A DNA stretch of 64,000 nucleotides from Entamoeba histolytica HM-1:IMSS (GCF_000208925.1 NW_001914865.1:117223-181222), one strand, 5' to 3'. Shown: positions 1-11,159, counted from the first letter of the stretch. Notes: generated from the sequence alone by a model not told the origin. Numbers and translations: made by a program.

Positions 1-389
1 ATGAATTTCTTTTATTATTTTCTTTATAGACACGAATATCACAATACCCAAATTCAAACAAACAATTAAGTGTTTGGTTAAATAAAATAAATGCATATTG
101 TGGTTGTTTAATATCAAATTTTTTCATTTCTTCCTTTTGGTTCTAATGAAAATACAAATGATTTTGAATCATTTATAAAACCATATTTATCAATTTTCTC
201 ATTAGCATATCCTCCAAATTTATTTCCTTTTGAATATTCAATAATAATTATTATATTTTCTTTATTCATTATTCTTTGTTTAAATATTGATATATTTCTA
301 TCCCAATCATCTTTATCTGAATCAAATAACTTATATCCTACTTTTCTATTTGTCCATTCTTCTAGTTGTTCAAACAACACTGCTTCCAT
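1..389 (-). pseudogene. TLDc-domain protein, 5' part, frameshifted and cut by the window edge
   Basis: The first 91 codons read as an Entamoeba-type TLDc protein: a W-T-N-x-K-V-G segment, FDSDKDDW, a run of isoleucines before EYSKGNKFGGY, then FVFSLEPKGR. The frame ends at a TGA at 114-116. One base away the same strand continues the family pattern without a break to position 1 (KFDIKQPQYAFILFNQ, then FGYCDIRVYKENN). This implies a one-base insertion in the A-rich stretch near 117-140. It is either a pseudogene or an assembly error in a homopolymer. TLDc domains are linked to oxidative-stress resistance and V-ATPase binding in other eukaryotes; the role in amoebae is unknown. Confidence 0.6.
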
Positions 390-392
390 TTT

Positions 393-1859
393 ATTTAATT
401 TGATGTTTATAAGTTCAAAATATGATTGTTTAAATATTTAAATACATGTTATTAACACATCAAATTAACTATTATTTTTATCATCATTCTACTTTAAACA
501 AACATCATTCATTTTATTTTTACAATAACAATAATTATATAATAATTATATAATATTTACTTAGACATTGTTTTTGTATTACACTTTCAATATGAATACT
601 TCAGAAATGAGTTTATAATAAAGAAAAACATAGTGTGGATATTTAAATAACACCATTCATTATTTGAAACTTCAATTAGGAATATTCCATAATCTTTTAT
701 TTACAACTATTAACATTGTTCTATGCATATATTTCAACTCAGTCAATACTTTAATAAAAAAACAATTGTTTTTGATAGCAGTGTTATTGCAATTTTAATT
801 CCAGTCATTTCATATATTTGATCAATCATTATTTTAATGGTGATTTGACTTGATATTAATTTTCAAGAGAATATGTTATACTGTTTAATGTATCAGATAT
901 TTCAAACAGAGAGATAAAACTATAAAACAATTTATCACATGCTTATCACATATTTCTATTATCTTTCATTAAATAACTATCAATAATACCATGTTTATTA
1001 ATTAAACTACTTTATTAATTAATAATGTTCTTTCGTTTTACAGTTGTTCAATTTAAATATAACATATTGTTCAATTCTCAACTAAATATAACTTGTTTAA
1101 AATATTATATATTTAATATGGTTGTAAAAAAAAACACTTTTAATTTCAATGTCATACACGCAATTCACTTTTCTTTTTTTTTCTTTCATTACAAGTTATT
1201 AATGTATTATTTTACCAGTTCATTTTTGTTTTGATAGTATATTAATTACTAACACACAAAATTAATAAATTAAAATATGTAATTTCAAAATAATGTTTAT
1301 AAATGGTTAAATTTTATTAAACATTTGTTATTTTATTGTTTTGTTTAAATTATTTTCAAATACTCTACATATTAGTTTTGATTGGATCACTTTGTTTCAA
1401 TTAACAAAATTTATACATAATATTTATATGAAGTATATTCAAGAAAGATGGTAAAAATAAATTCTTTTTTCCAACTTGTGTTATTAATAAGTTTTAAACG
1501 ATGTTTTAATAAAAAAAAATTGAAAGTAGACATAACCAATTAATGGGTTAATACTTTATTTATAATTAGAAACTTGATTATTATTAGAACTACCATTTAC
1601 AGTTTTTGTTTAGAAAAATATACTTATCAAAAAATTTTTCTCATTCTATACTTTGCAATAAAAAAAACAGAGGATTAACAAATAGATAGAAGTTGTGTTA
1701 AAGAGAAAGGATTTTATAATGCCTTTTTCTTATTGAAAACTAATCAGACGAAATAATAAAAAATTGATTAAAAACAGACAAAACAATAGTTAATTTTAAA
1801 TGTTCTAATGAAAAATAAAAAACAAAAAATAATTGAACTATTTATTTGTTATTATTTAA
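393..1859. other. AT-rich intergenic stretch, no gene seen
   Basis: About 1.5 kb of very AT-rich DNA with homopolymer runs. The only open frame of note (1025-1234, +) is low-complexity and shows no recognisable motif. I see no RNA gene or repeat. Confidence 0.5.
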
Positions 1860-3145
1860 ATGAGTCAATACAAAACTAACAATGGAAAGAGTAATGAGTT
1901 GTGTCAATTAGAAAAGATGTTTAGTAGAATACAAGAACAATCAACATCATATAATGTTGAGTTAATTTTGTATTTAGTTGAAAAAACTAAAGATGGTGTT
2001 TGTTAAATACGTTAATCAATATGTTTCTCAACACACTTACGCTTTGTAGCCTGTTCAAATAATGAGGGCGTTTGACTACTTTTTTAGAAGTACTTCTCAA
2101 AAACTATTCATAATGAAGATTCATTTAATTGATGCTCTTATTCGTTTTATTCGTAAAAAAGAATTACAATATTCTTTTTATTGTATGTCACGTGCTACAA
2201 TGACTGCACTTTGTAGAAATAATTATGACCTTACACGAGAAGACATTGTTTGTTTCACTACACATTTTCATAAATCAGTATAATGGAATTAATAATTAGG
2301 ATGCAGCACATCAGTTATTTATTCTATGGGAGTCAAGAAAAATTCATGTTAAATTCCTTCAAATGTGGCAGTCATTACTTGAGCATCCTGAAAGAGACAG
2401 TTATATTTCATTCTTAACTAACCAAATTTTATTTATCCCTCTACCAAATGAAAATAGAGAATTACTCGTTAATGAGATTGAAAGTAACTTTGACTCTTGT
2501 GCAGCTTCACTCGATGGAGACAAAATTAGTATTGTTGCTGACACCAACCAAGACACTAACTATATAATTAATTGGCTTAAACAACGGTATAACTCAAATT
2601 ACACAGACAACATTTATGATCCATCACACTCTAAAGCAATAATCAGATTTCAAAATGAAGACTGGATGCCATATGACACGTTTTCTTTTGGATCAGGATT
2701 TGTTACAATGAATAAAAATGATATTCCACCTAAATTTGTAGTAGATGGAGTTACATACTATCTTCATCTCAAAAGAAGGTCAAGAAGTTGTTCAAGAAGA
2801 CGTTCCTTTTCAAGAAGTTCATCTTCAAGCAATAGAAACTCTTTCAGATCACCTTACCATTCACCTACAAGAAGACCATCACCACTACCTTTTGAATATA
2901 GAGAATCATATAGGTCTTCTCTTGATATAGATCGTCGTTCTTTTTCAAGAGATCGGTCAAGAAGTCGTTCCTCAAATATTTTGTATAGAAATTCATTCAA
3001 AAATGATTCTCCAGAAAGAAGGACGTCAAATTCTAGAAGAAGATCATTTAGTCCAAGACAAAGTAGGTCATATAATAATAGGTCGAACTCAAGAAGTAGA
3101 AATTATAGATTAGATCATTCTAATCCTAACCATTCTCCAAGATAG
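1860..3145 (+). CDS. CID-type (CTD-interacting) RS-domain RNA-processing protein, three exons
   Basis: Exons 1860-1997, 2050-2247 and 2300-3145 join in phase into 393 residues. Both introns are 52 nt, begin GTTTGT and end TAG. Residues ~10-135 look like an all-helical CID/RPR domain, with a LIDALIRFI helix and a final LFILWESRKI helix like those in proteins that bind the RNA polymerase II C-terminal domain. The last ~120 residues are rich in RS/SR dipeptides (SRSCSRRRSFSRSSSSS), typical of splicing and 3'-end processing factors such as SCAF4/8 or SR140. No RRM is evident. The role in linking transcription to RNA processing is inferred from this architecture. Without the splicing only the RS part would be seen. 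Confidence 0.72.
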
Positions 3146-3222
3146 TCAACTCATAAAATAAACTTTTTATTTCTGATTTTTCTTTACTAACAATTTTTGT
3201 TTGACAAAGTAATTACTTTTTT

Positions 3223-3720
3223 ATGAACTATATAAAACCAATGAATTACATTACTTCATGTATAACTCGTAAAAATTCTGGTATTGAAGAAACCAGAGCT
3301 ATTGAAATTATTAAAAATGGAGAGTATGGATTTATGGCAATGATTGATGATGAAAATAATAGTGGTTATGGTGTACCAATTAATTATGCATTTGATGGTG
3401 TTCAAAACCTTTATTTTCATGGAGGAAATGGAAAAAAAATTAATATTTTAAAGAAAAATCCTAAAGTCTCTTTTACTATTGTTGGGAAGACTTTGATAGT
3501 TCCAGAACAATTTACTGATCACTATGAGAGTGTAATGTGTTTTGGAACTATTTGTTTTGATTTAAGCAAAGAAGAAAAAATAAAAGGAATGGAATTAATT
3601 ATTGATAAATATTCTTCTGAGTATAAAGAAAAGGGAATGAAAATGGTTGCTTCTGCAATAGACAAAATGAGTGTGTACAAATTGGTTATTAACTCATTTT
3701 CAGGAAAGGTTAATAAATAA
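3223..3720 (+). CDS. NimA-like FMN-binding split-barrel protein (pyridoxamine-phosphate-oxidase-related)
   Basis: A 165-residue single-exon protein of the usual size for the family. Residues ~26-45 (IIKNGEYGFMAMIDDE) and ~55-90 (YGVPINYAFDG, LYFHGGNGKKINILKKNPKVSF) follow the NimA / flavin-reductase split-barrel pattern, in which FHG and GKK lie by the FMN phosphate. Bacterial relatives include 5-nitroimidazole resistance proteins, but most family members have unknown substrates, so no resistance is claimed. A second Met at codon 7 could be the true start. The family is mainly bacterial and patchy in eukaryotes, so transfer from bacteria is plausible. Confidence 0.8.
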   Translation: MNYIKPMNYITSCITRKNSGIEETRAIEIIKNGEYGFMAMIDDENNSGYGVPINYAFDGVQNLYFHGGNGKKINILKKNPKVSFTIVGKTLIVPEQFTDHYESVMCFGTICFDLSKEEKIKGMELIIDKYSSEYKEKGMKMVASAIDKMSVYKLVINSFSGKVNK

Positions 3721-5123
3721 AGTGTAATAAAACTCTTTTTATTAAAATAATTTGTTTGAGAAAAATAACAAAAAATGAATGTATTAAATAACACAAAATT
3801 TACAACAATCTTTTCTTATAACATATTTTATTTTAACTATAATTAAAAAATATTGTTTTTATTTTTATTAATCTAACAAAAAAGAAAAATAAAGTAATTA
3901 TTATAAAACTATTCTTTTATCAATTAGATTAAACAGTATTAATATAATTTAAATCAAGTAAAGAATAAAGAAAATATTATAAGTTAAAATTCAAATATAA
4001 TAAATGTTAAATCTTTCTAATTTTAGTATAATACAAAATAAATCTAAAGAAATAATCAATTTTATCAAGACAAATTCTAATAAAATTATTTGAATTTTTA
4101 AAATAAAAATAAAATCATTGATGAAAAAGTTATGTTGATTTGTAATTTTATTAAGATTTATTATTTAACTTTTATTTAAAATAAAATTAGACATAACTAA
4201 AATAATACTTTTGGTTATTAAGAAGACTTAGATTATATTAAATACTTCCAATGATACATTGATTAATTCTTATTATAACTGTTCTATTTTTTTATGAAAA
4301 TATTCTCCTTTTTAACTTATTTTATTTTTTATATAAAATGTTTTATAATTTAAAAAGAAAATAGACATACTTTTAATATGTTAGAGAAGATTTTATATAT
4401 ATCTTTATTACCTCTATTATTTTTGAAATTTTCAATTCAATTAATTGTTAAGTTATAAATATGAAAATATCATTTATTTTAGATAATAACATTTAATTCT
4501 GTTTGAAGTTAAGGCAATTTTTATTATTACTTTAAAGTATTAAACAAAATACTTTTTATAAATTCATTAACTTAATGATAAACACCCATTCACTAAAAAG
4601 CTTTTTTAAAAGGAATATTTATGACCATTCCAAAACTAAACCAACTAAATTATTGTTCTTAAGAATAAACCAAGGTTTTTAATTTTGAAGATGTCCTTTG
4701 TTTTTTATTTCGACTTTTTGTTAATCATTTTTATTTTATGTTATACTAAATTCAATATCTTTTTCTTCATTTAATCATTTTATAGGCAAACATGATGAAA
4801 ATAGTTTTTGAATCAAAAATAATGAGAAGTGATATTAACCATTAAAAGTGACAAAAGACAAAAATCAAACATTTATAGTTTTTATAAAATAAAGAAAATT
4901 ATAATAAATAGAATAGATTTATAATGTGATAAAAAACCCAAAAAAATAGGTAAAAAGTATGGAATAAAAAATAATAATAAAAGAAAAGAACTCAAAAATA
5001 ACAAAGGTAACAATAAAAGTAAAAAAATAATAGGACCAAAAAGAATAAAATTATGGGAAAATAGAGAAAAAATAGAGTAACTATAAATAAAAAAATATAA
5101 CTAAAAAACATGATTTGTAAATA
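3721..5123. other. AT-rich intergenic stretch, no gene seen
   Basis: About 1.4 kb with very high A+T. Purine-rich A/G runs occur from about 4900 to 5110, just before the next gene. I see no coding frame, RNA gene or structured repeat. Confidence 0.5.
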
Positions 5124-6215
5124 ATGTCGAACCCTCACAGTATTATTCCTAGACCACGATCATCACCATCTCAAGACGATTCACCTACACCAAATATTGC
5201 AGAATATATCAAATCAATTCCTTCATGGTCACCTGAAGAACAAATAATATTAGAAGATAATATGAAACGATATCCTGCTTCACAAAATGCTGAATTTAAA
5301 CGACTGACATTATTAATGACAAATTTACCTAATAAACGATTAAGAGATGTTTCATTACGTGTAAAATATATGAAAGCAAAAGAAAAACAAGATATTAGTT
5401 GGGAAAGTTTTCTTCATTCTTCTTTCGGTCAACAAAGGGTTGAAGTATCTCCTTCTCATTCTATTAAATCTCCTCGTGCTACTTCTACAGATCGTGAAGA
5501 AGAACCTAAACGAGAAAGAAGAACTCCTTTACGTATAAAACGTGACGATGAAGACCTCTCAGTTTCAAGTAATTCAAATCAAGTTTCTTCCGTTGGTTCT
5601 TCAACACTTAATGGAAGGGAAAAAGATGGTAATTCAATGTCAATATCTTCTAATGTTACTCCAACTCCTTTAGTATCTAATCCACCTCCTGTTTTACAGT
5701 CTCAAGTCCCAATTGCTCCACAACTTCGTGTTCAATTCTCAAATAATATAATTACACAATGTAGTCCTTCACCATATGCAAGACCTCCAGTATATTCTCA
5801 AGGTACCTATTCATCTTCTTCATTAGGAAGAGCACCACCAATTATGTATCAAACACGTGATAGAGGATATACACAAGATGACCAAATTTGTGAACAACTT
5901 ATCGCTGACAATGAACGATGTTTAGAAATTATTACTAATACAGTATTGCAAAAACGATCTGATTTTGGTGATACTACTACTGTATTTAATTCCAATGTTA
6001 ATAAATTACTTCAACTTACAGGAACTATGACTGCAAATTTACCTTTATTTTATTTCGCACCAACTAATATTAACATACCTAAATTTAAAAAAGTTAATTT
6101 ACCACCACAAGATCCATCTGTTCGTCCACCCCAACAGTATGGATTAGATTTCCAAATACAAAAACAAACTCCTAGAGAAATTTCTATTGATAGTAGAAGA
6201 ACTGAGCTAATGTAA
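5124..6215 (+). CDS. SANT/Myb-like domain nuclear protein
   Basis: A 363-residue protein. Residues ~33-85 (SWSPEEQIILEDNMKRYP, then LPNKRLRDVSLRVKYM) match a SANT/Myb-like module of the type found in plant proteins with the same W-S-P-E-E-Q start and a 'P-K-R-x-R-D-V-x-x-R' third helix. The middle (~115-250) is Ser/Pro-rich and disordered. The C-terminal part (~252-310: CEQLIADNERCLEII, LTGTMTANLPLF) resembles the conserved helical tail of the same plant family. A chromatin or transcription role is inferred. No introns are needed. Confidence 0.6.
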   Translation: MSNPHSIIPRPRSSPSQDDSPTPNIAEYIKSIPSWSPEEQIILEDNMKRYPASQNAEFKRLTLLMTNLPNKRLRDVSLRVKYMKAKEKQDISWESFLHSSFGQQRVEVSPSHSIKSPRATSTDREEEPKRERRTPLRIKRDDEDLSVSSNSNQVSSVGSSTLNGREKDGNSMSISSNVTPTPLVSNPPPVLQSQVPIAPQLRVQFSNNIITQCSPSPYARPPVYSQGTYSSSSLGRAPPIMYQTRDRGYTQDDQICEQLIADNERCLEIITNTVLQKRSDFGDTTTVFNSNVNKLLQLTGTMTANLPLFYFAPTNINIPKFKKVNLPPQDPSVRPPQQYGLDFQIQKQTPREISIDSRRTELM

Positions 6216-6357
6216 TTGGCTAAACTTATCATTCCCACTTTATATCCTAAACCCCCCTTTTGTCATTGTTTTGATTTAAGTTTTATTGTTTAACTTGTTA
6301 GTTTAATTTTTATCGTTGTTCATTGATAATAACAACAATAAAAAAACAAATTAATTA

Positions 6358-8748
6358 TTAAGACCATTGTATAGCTAATACTTTATCTATGTTAAACTCA
6401 TTTTCTCCAGTAAATAAGGTTGTTCCTTTTTTTGTAATATCTTTATATTCTTTTGTGAATAATTTACTTATAAAGTGTGATTTTGCTGTTTCATTTGTTA
6501 TTCTCATAAATCGTTTTACAGTAAATGCATAAACTCTACAACTTGAACACCATATACATAATGATTTTCCTTTCTTCTTTCTTTGAATCATTACTGGTTG
6601 TTTTAATTTTTTTGAATGTAATGAAAATACAAAGAAGTCTTTATCATTTTTAATATATTTATATCCTTTCTTAGGTGCTTTAGGAATTTGTTTTCTATTG
6701 AAACAACCAAATGAATATCCTTCTTTTGTAATAACTAGTATCATTATATTATTTTTTTCTTCAACTTTATTATTAAATGACATAGCAGAAAGTCCATCTT
6801 TCGAGCTATTATATACTATTGAATAATGAGTCATTCTAATCCAATGATTAAATGTATCTTTATACTCTTCAATTATCTTAATTTCATTATTTCTTTCTTC
6901 TTCTTCTTTACATTGTTTTTCTGATGTATTTGTTTGATGATCATTTTCTGATGTATTAAGAGGTGTTTCTGTTTTTATTGGATCATTTACTAGTTCTGTC
7001 TTTATACTTTCTTCTTCTTTTTCATTAGTTGATGGTTTTTCTTCTTCATAACCTGGTTCTTTTATTAGGTCGTTTGGTCTTCCAACAATAATAAGTCTCT
7101 TATGAATTTCTGTATTATTTTCTTCTTTTCTTTCACTAGATAATATAAAAGAATTACTATTTGATGTTTCACTTTTTTCATCTTCAATACTTTTAATTGC
7201 CTCTTCTTGTATTTCTTCAACAACAATTTCATTTTGAATATCTTCTTGGTTATTGTCTTCTTGAATTTTTGGTGTTGTATTCCTTTCAATTATTTCTTCT
7301 TGTTCAACAGACTCCTTTAACTTTTCTGTAGTACCTTCTTGTATATTTTCTAGTTCATTTTTTTGTCTTTCAACTTCACTCCCTTGACTTTCTTTATTTT
7401 CTGATTCACTTTTGGTTATACTACTATGCAATGATTCTTTGTCAAAGGTATTTATAATTTCTTCTTGACTATTGTCATCAGTTGAAAGTATTGGTGTCTT
7501 AATTAATAGCAATTCTTTTTCTGATTGACTTTCACTTGATGAAGTATGAATACAAGAAGATAATGGTTGTGATTTATCTTCTAACTCTTCTTCAGTAATA
7601 TTGTTCATATTCTTTTCTTCTTCTTTCAATTGAATTTTTTCTTCATTAATTACTTCAGCATGTCCTTTTTGATTCTCTTTTTCTTCTTCAGTTTTATTTT
7701 CTTCTTCTGTTTCATGTTCTTCTTCTGTTTCATGTTCTTCTTCTGTTATTTTGTTTTCATACTCTTCTTCTAGCTTATAATCATTTTCTATTATAACATC
7801 TTCAGTTTGGTTATTTTCTTCGGCTCTCTTTTCCTCTTCTTTATTTATATCGTATAATTCTTTAATGTCTTTTTGTTCTTCTACAACTTGTAATTCTTCT
7901 ACTTTTTGTTTTTCTAATTCAACTGAGGTTTCTGTACTTTCATCAGAAAAAGATTCATTTGTAGAAGTTTTACTTTCTATTTCCTTAATTTCTAATACAG
8001 GCTTTTCTTCTTCTTCTGGTAATGGGGGAGTAACAATACTCGTTTTAATTTCTGGATTTACCTTGACTGGAACCCAATGACTTTCATCAAAAACACCTTC
8101 AGAACGTAATTTGATTTTACGTTCTTCAAATTTCTCTGTCATTATTTGATTAATATCAGGTTTATTAAATCTGTACTTCTCTATTTCTTCTTTTTTACAA
8201 TAAATTAAAGCAACTTGAAGCATCATTGCAAATTCATCTTTTCCTAAATTCTGTTCTTGAATTACTTGAGTAATTCCAAATTGAGAAAATAACTCAAATG
8301 GATGGTCATCAGCAAAAATAAATTTCATAGCATATCCATCTCTCCAATCTGTTTTAAAATTTTGGATTGGCAATTGAGTCATTTCTTTAACCCATTCATT
8401 AACGCTTTTCATATGAACTCTTCCTAAAGGTACAAATTTTGTTGCAATAGAAATAAAAAAAGATAACAACATCTTTTCATTATGATTAATAATATGACTA
8501 ACTTCAATTGAATCACATCTTAAATGTAAACTTTTCCCAAATTCTAGTGCTTTTTCTGCAATTTCCATTTGGTCAAATTTTGTTCTGACAACTTTAGCCC
8601 GTGTAGTTTGATATTTTACAGATGATACCTTCTCTAAAAATTTAATTATATCAAACCCATTAATTTCATTAAGAAGAGTCTTTTTCTCCATCACTGACTC
8701 AACCCATTTTTCAATAGCCTCTTTTTGTATTTCAACCCAACTACTCAT
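6358..8748 (-). CDS. Tandem calponin-homology and TLDc protein with acidic linker
   Basis: A 796-residue protein starting at the ATG at 8748. Residues ~4-105 and ~115-205 resemble two consecutive CH domains; the second contains a KTDWRDGYAMKFIFAD core like the W-R-D/N-G core of actin-binding CH2 domains. Residues ~230-590 are a Glu-rich low-complexity linker with repeated EEEHET units. Residues ~610-796 (SIVYNSSKDGLSAMSFNNKV, ILVITKEGYSFGCF, FFVFSL) form a TLDc-like domain. CH pairs bind F-actin, so a cytoskeletal protein is inferred. The CH-CH-TLDc order is unusual outside amoebae. Confidence 0.6.
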   Translation of the reverse strand: MSSWVEIQKEAIEKWVESVMEKKTLLNEINGFDIIKFLEKVSSVKYQTTRAKVVRTKFDQMEIAEKALEFGKSLHLRCDSIEVSHIINHNEKMLLSFFISIATKFVPLGRVHMKSVNEWVKEMTQLPIQNFKTDWRDGYAMKFIFADDHPFELFSQFGITQVIQEQNLGKDEFAMMLQVALIYCKKEEIEKYRFNKPDINQIMTEKFEERKIKLRSEGVFDESHWVPVKVNPEIKTSIVTPPLPEEEEKPVLEIKEIESKTSTNESFSDESTETSVELEKQKVEELQVVEEQKDIKELYDINKEEEKRAEENNQTEDVIIENDYKLEEEYENKITEEEHETEEEHETEEENKTEEEKENQKGHAEVINEEKIQLKEEEKNMNNITEEELEDKSQPLSSCIHTSSSESQSEKELLLIKTPILSTDDNSQEEIINTFDKESLHSSITKSESENKESQGSEVERQKNELENIQEGTTEKLKESVEQEEIIERNTTPKIQEDNNQEDIQNEIVVEEIQEEAIKSIEDEKSETSNSNSFILSSERKEENNTEIHKRLIIVGRPNDLIKEPGYEEEKPSTNEKEEESIKTELVNDPIKTETPLNTSENDHQTNTSEKQCKEEEERNNEIKIIEEYKDTFNHWIRMTHYSIVYNSSKDGLSAMSFNNKVEEKNNIMILVITKEGYSFGCFNRKQIPKAPKKGYKYIKNDKDFFVFSLHSKKLKQPVMIQRKKKGKSLCIWCSSCRVYAFTVKRFMRITNETAKSHFISKLFTKEYKDITKKGTTLFTGENEFNIDKVLAIQWS

Positions 8749-9415
8749 TCTTTTTATTATTTTCAGTCTTCAAGTTAAAATTTTTTTTATGTGATTCTTT
8801 TTTTAGATACCAATAATTTTGAATGTTATAAATAGAAGTTATAATTTTTAATATATTTCAGTATTTTCTTTTTATTGTAGTACTTTTCCGATTTTTTTAG
8901 TATATGAAAACGTTACGTGAGCTATTTTAAAAAATAACAAATTCGATTATTTCTTATTTCTTTTTTTTTTTTTTTTTATGTCTTATGTCTTTTAGACTTA
9001 GGTTTTGAGAATAACAACTAATTTGAAGTAAGAAAAACAATGTGGTTACATAACTTTGAACAAAAGCAAAGTCAACCACATATGAAACTATTTTCTTAAA
9101 ATAAAATATTATTTTTTTTTTGGTTTTTAGTATCAAAAATACATTTATTTTGAACCAAATTACTCCAGATTTATATTGAATTTTTATTATTAATTTTTTA
9201 AACATCATTATTTACATCAACTTCGTTTATAATTAATTTTCCCTGTTTTATCTAATAATTTCTTTTTTAGAACAATCATAAATTTTGATATATATTACAA
9301 CAATTAAATACTATAATTTAATAAAATAAAAATTAATAAATTAATAAATGAAAGAAAGAAGAAAAAAAGAATAAAAATTTCAAAGAATATAAATTCTTAT
9401 TCACTAAAACAATAG
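8749..9415. other. AT-rich divergent intergenic stretch
   Basis: 667 bp between divergent genes, with T-runs at about 8960-8977 and 9111-9121. No convincing gene. An 84-codon frame on the minus strand runs through poly-T and is rejected. Promoters of both neighbours must lie here. Confidence 0.5.
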
Positions 9416-10168
9416 ATGTTACTATTCCTCTTATTGCTTGTTTGTGTGTTTGCTGACAAATATTATGTTGTTGATGAAATACAATCATTCACTTATTTCC
9501 CCATCAATACATGCACATATTATAATGAAAGATATTATGAATATTTGTTTAATGAATCAACATTGGTACTATCCATTGGTACTTATACCGATAAGTCATG
9601 CACTATCAAAATAGAAAACAAACACAAAATAATTGAAGCAAATCAAATCACTGAATCATTTAACAATTCCCTTCAATACATTCACATCCCTTCATCCGAA
9701 TGTACAAATGATTTTAAATTAGAAAGAATGACAGGATATACAGTGACTGTATTTAAGAATTATTGTGTTGAAAATGGAACAGAAGGAACAGTTGTATCAA
9801 CACTTCTTATAGATAACACTAACACATATGTTGGATTTGCACATGAAATGAATAATAACAAAGAGTGTGAAACATACACTGAATACAATATAATATCAGA
9901 AGTTGGATGTGATAGAAAACATAATAGATATTACGTCAATACAACTATCTGTTCAGAAGGAGAAATGTTTAATGGAGAAAAATGTATTTGTAATTCATAT
10001 GAAAATTACCAATTAGAAGAAGAAGAATGTGTATTAAAAGTCGAAGAAGATAAAGTAAAAGCAAGCCAATTAGTTCCAGCATTAATAGTAGTGATAGTTT
10101 CTGGATTAATATTTATTGGACTTGTTGTTTTTGCAACAATAAAAAAGATTCTTCACAGAAATGAGTAA
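9416..10168 (+). CDS. Small type I membrane protein with cysteine-rich ectodomain
   Basis: A 250-residue protein. It starts with a classic signal peptide (MLLFLLLLVCVFA), then ~200 extracytoplasmic residues with paired cysteines and several N-x-S/T sites. One hydrophobic span at ~222-243 (LVPALIVVIVSGLIFIGLVVF) is followed by a short basic tail. Cysteines at ~185-205 (CSEGEMFNGEKCIC) resemble the small CxC modules of Entamoeba surface proteins. I do not recognise a family. A surface or secretory-pathway location is inferred from topology. Confidence 0.65.
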   Translation: MLLFLLLLVCVFADKYYVVDEIQSFTYFPINTCTYYNERYYEYLFNESTLVLSIGTYTDKSCTIKIENKHKIIEANQITESFNNSLQYIHIPSSECTNDFKLERMTGYTVTVFKNYCVENGTEGTVVSTLLIDNTNTYVGFAHEMNNNKECETYTEYNIISEVGCDRKHNRYYVNTTICSEGEMFNGEKCICNSYENYQLEEEECVLKVEEDKVKASQLVPALIVVIVSGLIFIGLVVFATIKKILHRNE

Positions 10169-10226
10169 TTATTCTCTAACAATCAAAAAATAATGAATTG
10201 AAGTTTTTGAATTAAAAAACGTTTGT

Positions 10227-11159
10227 TTAATCATCGCTATCATAGTCTTCTTCTAGACCAGCCATCATTACTCCATCTCTTCTTATATCAAAACTCATTC
10301 CTCGTTCAGCTTTTTTTCTCTCTTCTTCTTCTTTATTTAATTTATTTTTATATTGAAGTTTTAAATCCTGATAATTTATGATATTATTAGAGATGACAGT
10401 AGTAGTGTGAATGAGTTGCATCATAAGTACAGTCAATTTGGCATCATTACTTTCTTGATTAAATTCTTCTCTAAATACAGAATTATCACTGACTGGAATA
10501 GAAGAACAAATTTGTGCAATTTTAGCAAGAATATGATTATCTGCTTGAATAGTTCCATTTTCAACTCCTTTTAAATATTTAACTAGAATATCAACTTTCT
10601 TTTTTAATGTTTCTATAGCATGACTTATTCCTTCTTTTTCCTTTTTATCAGTTTCTACTGAACTTCCTGCATTGATCATCTCATTAATACCAATACGTTC
10701 AACATCAACAGACGCAATATGATAACTGCATGGTACAAATAATTCATTTCTTAATACAAAAAATGTAATTGGAATTTTGTCTGTTTCTTTTTGATAGCAT
10801 TTACTAATATTTAATATCAAAAATAATCCATTCTTATTCTCACCAACAATTTGACTATGTAATTCAATATCACTGGCGAGTGGTTCTCCATTAGCCATTC
10901 CAGCATACCACCCAACTACTTTATATTCTTTGTTTACTTCTGAATTTAGTTTAACTCCTTCACTCATTTTAGTTATTAGTTGACTCTCTGGAATTTCAAA
11001 TGATGTTCGTACAATAATTTCTTCTTCATTTTCAATTCCAAGTAATATACCTACACTTCTTTCAGGTTTATTTGTTCCACAATTAATTGTTTTATGTGTG
11101 GCACTTTGAGTAATAGAAATTAATGCAAGAGGATGCAATACAACTTCTGGTGTTGTCAT
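10227..11159 (-). CDS. CSN6: COP9 signalosome subunit 6 (MPN-type, non-catalytic)
   Basis: A 310-residue protein. The N-terminal MPN domain (VVLHPLALISITQSATH, VVGWYAG) lacks the JAMM metal motif: no H-x-H-x10-D is present, as expected of CSN6. The C-terminal half follows CSN6 closely: VERIGINEMI, then LKKKVDILVKYLKGVENGTI, then NHILAKIAQICSSIPV and a final Thr/Asn helix. CSN6 pairs with CSN5 in the complex that removes NEDD8 from cullins. The eIF3f paralogue is the main alternative, but the VERIG and helical tail fit CSN6 better. The tail ends in an acidic EEDYDSDD. Confidence 0.8.
   Translation of the reverse strand: MTTPEVVLHPLALISITQSATHKTINCGTNKPERSVGILLGIENEEEIIVRTSFEIPESQLITKMSEGVKLNSEVNKEYKVVGWYAGMANGEPLASDIELHSQIVGENKNGLFLILNISKCYQKETDKIPITFFVLRNELFVPCSYHIASVDVERIGINEMINAGSSVETDKKEKEGISHAIETLKKKVDILVKYLKGVENGTIQADNHILAKIAQICSSIPVSDNSVFREEFNQESNDAKLTVLMMQLIHTTTVISNNIINYQDLKLQYKNKLNKEEEERKKAERGMSFDIRRDGVMMAGLEEDYDSDD

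Noticed and set aside
1025..1234. Open frame of 69 codons on the plus strand
   Set aside because: Phe/Tyr/Ile-rich composition typical of AT-rich noise, no promoter box and no motif.
8954..9208. Minus-strand frame of 84 codons
   Set aside because: Ends in a poly-Lys run made by a T-tract; Phe/Lys-rich noise without a promoter.
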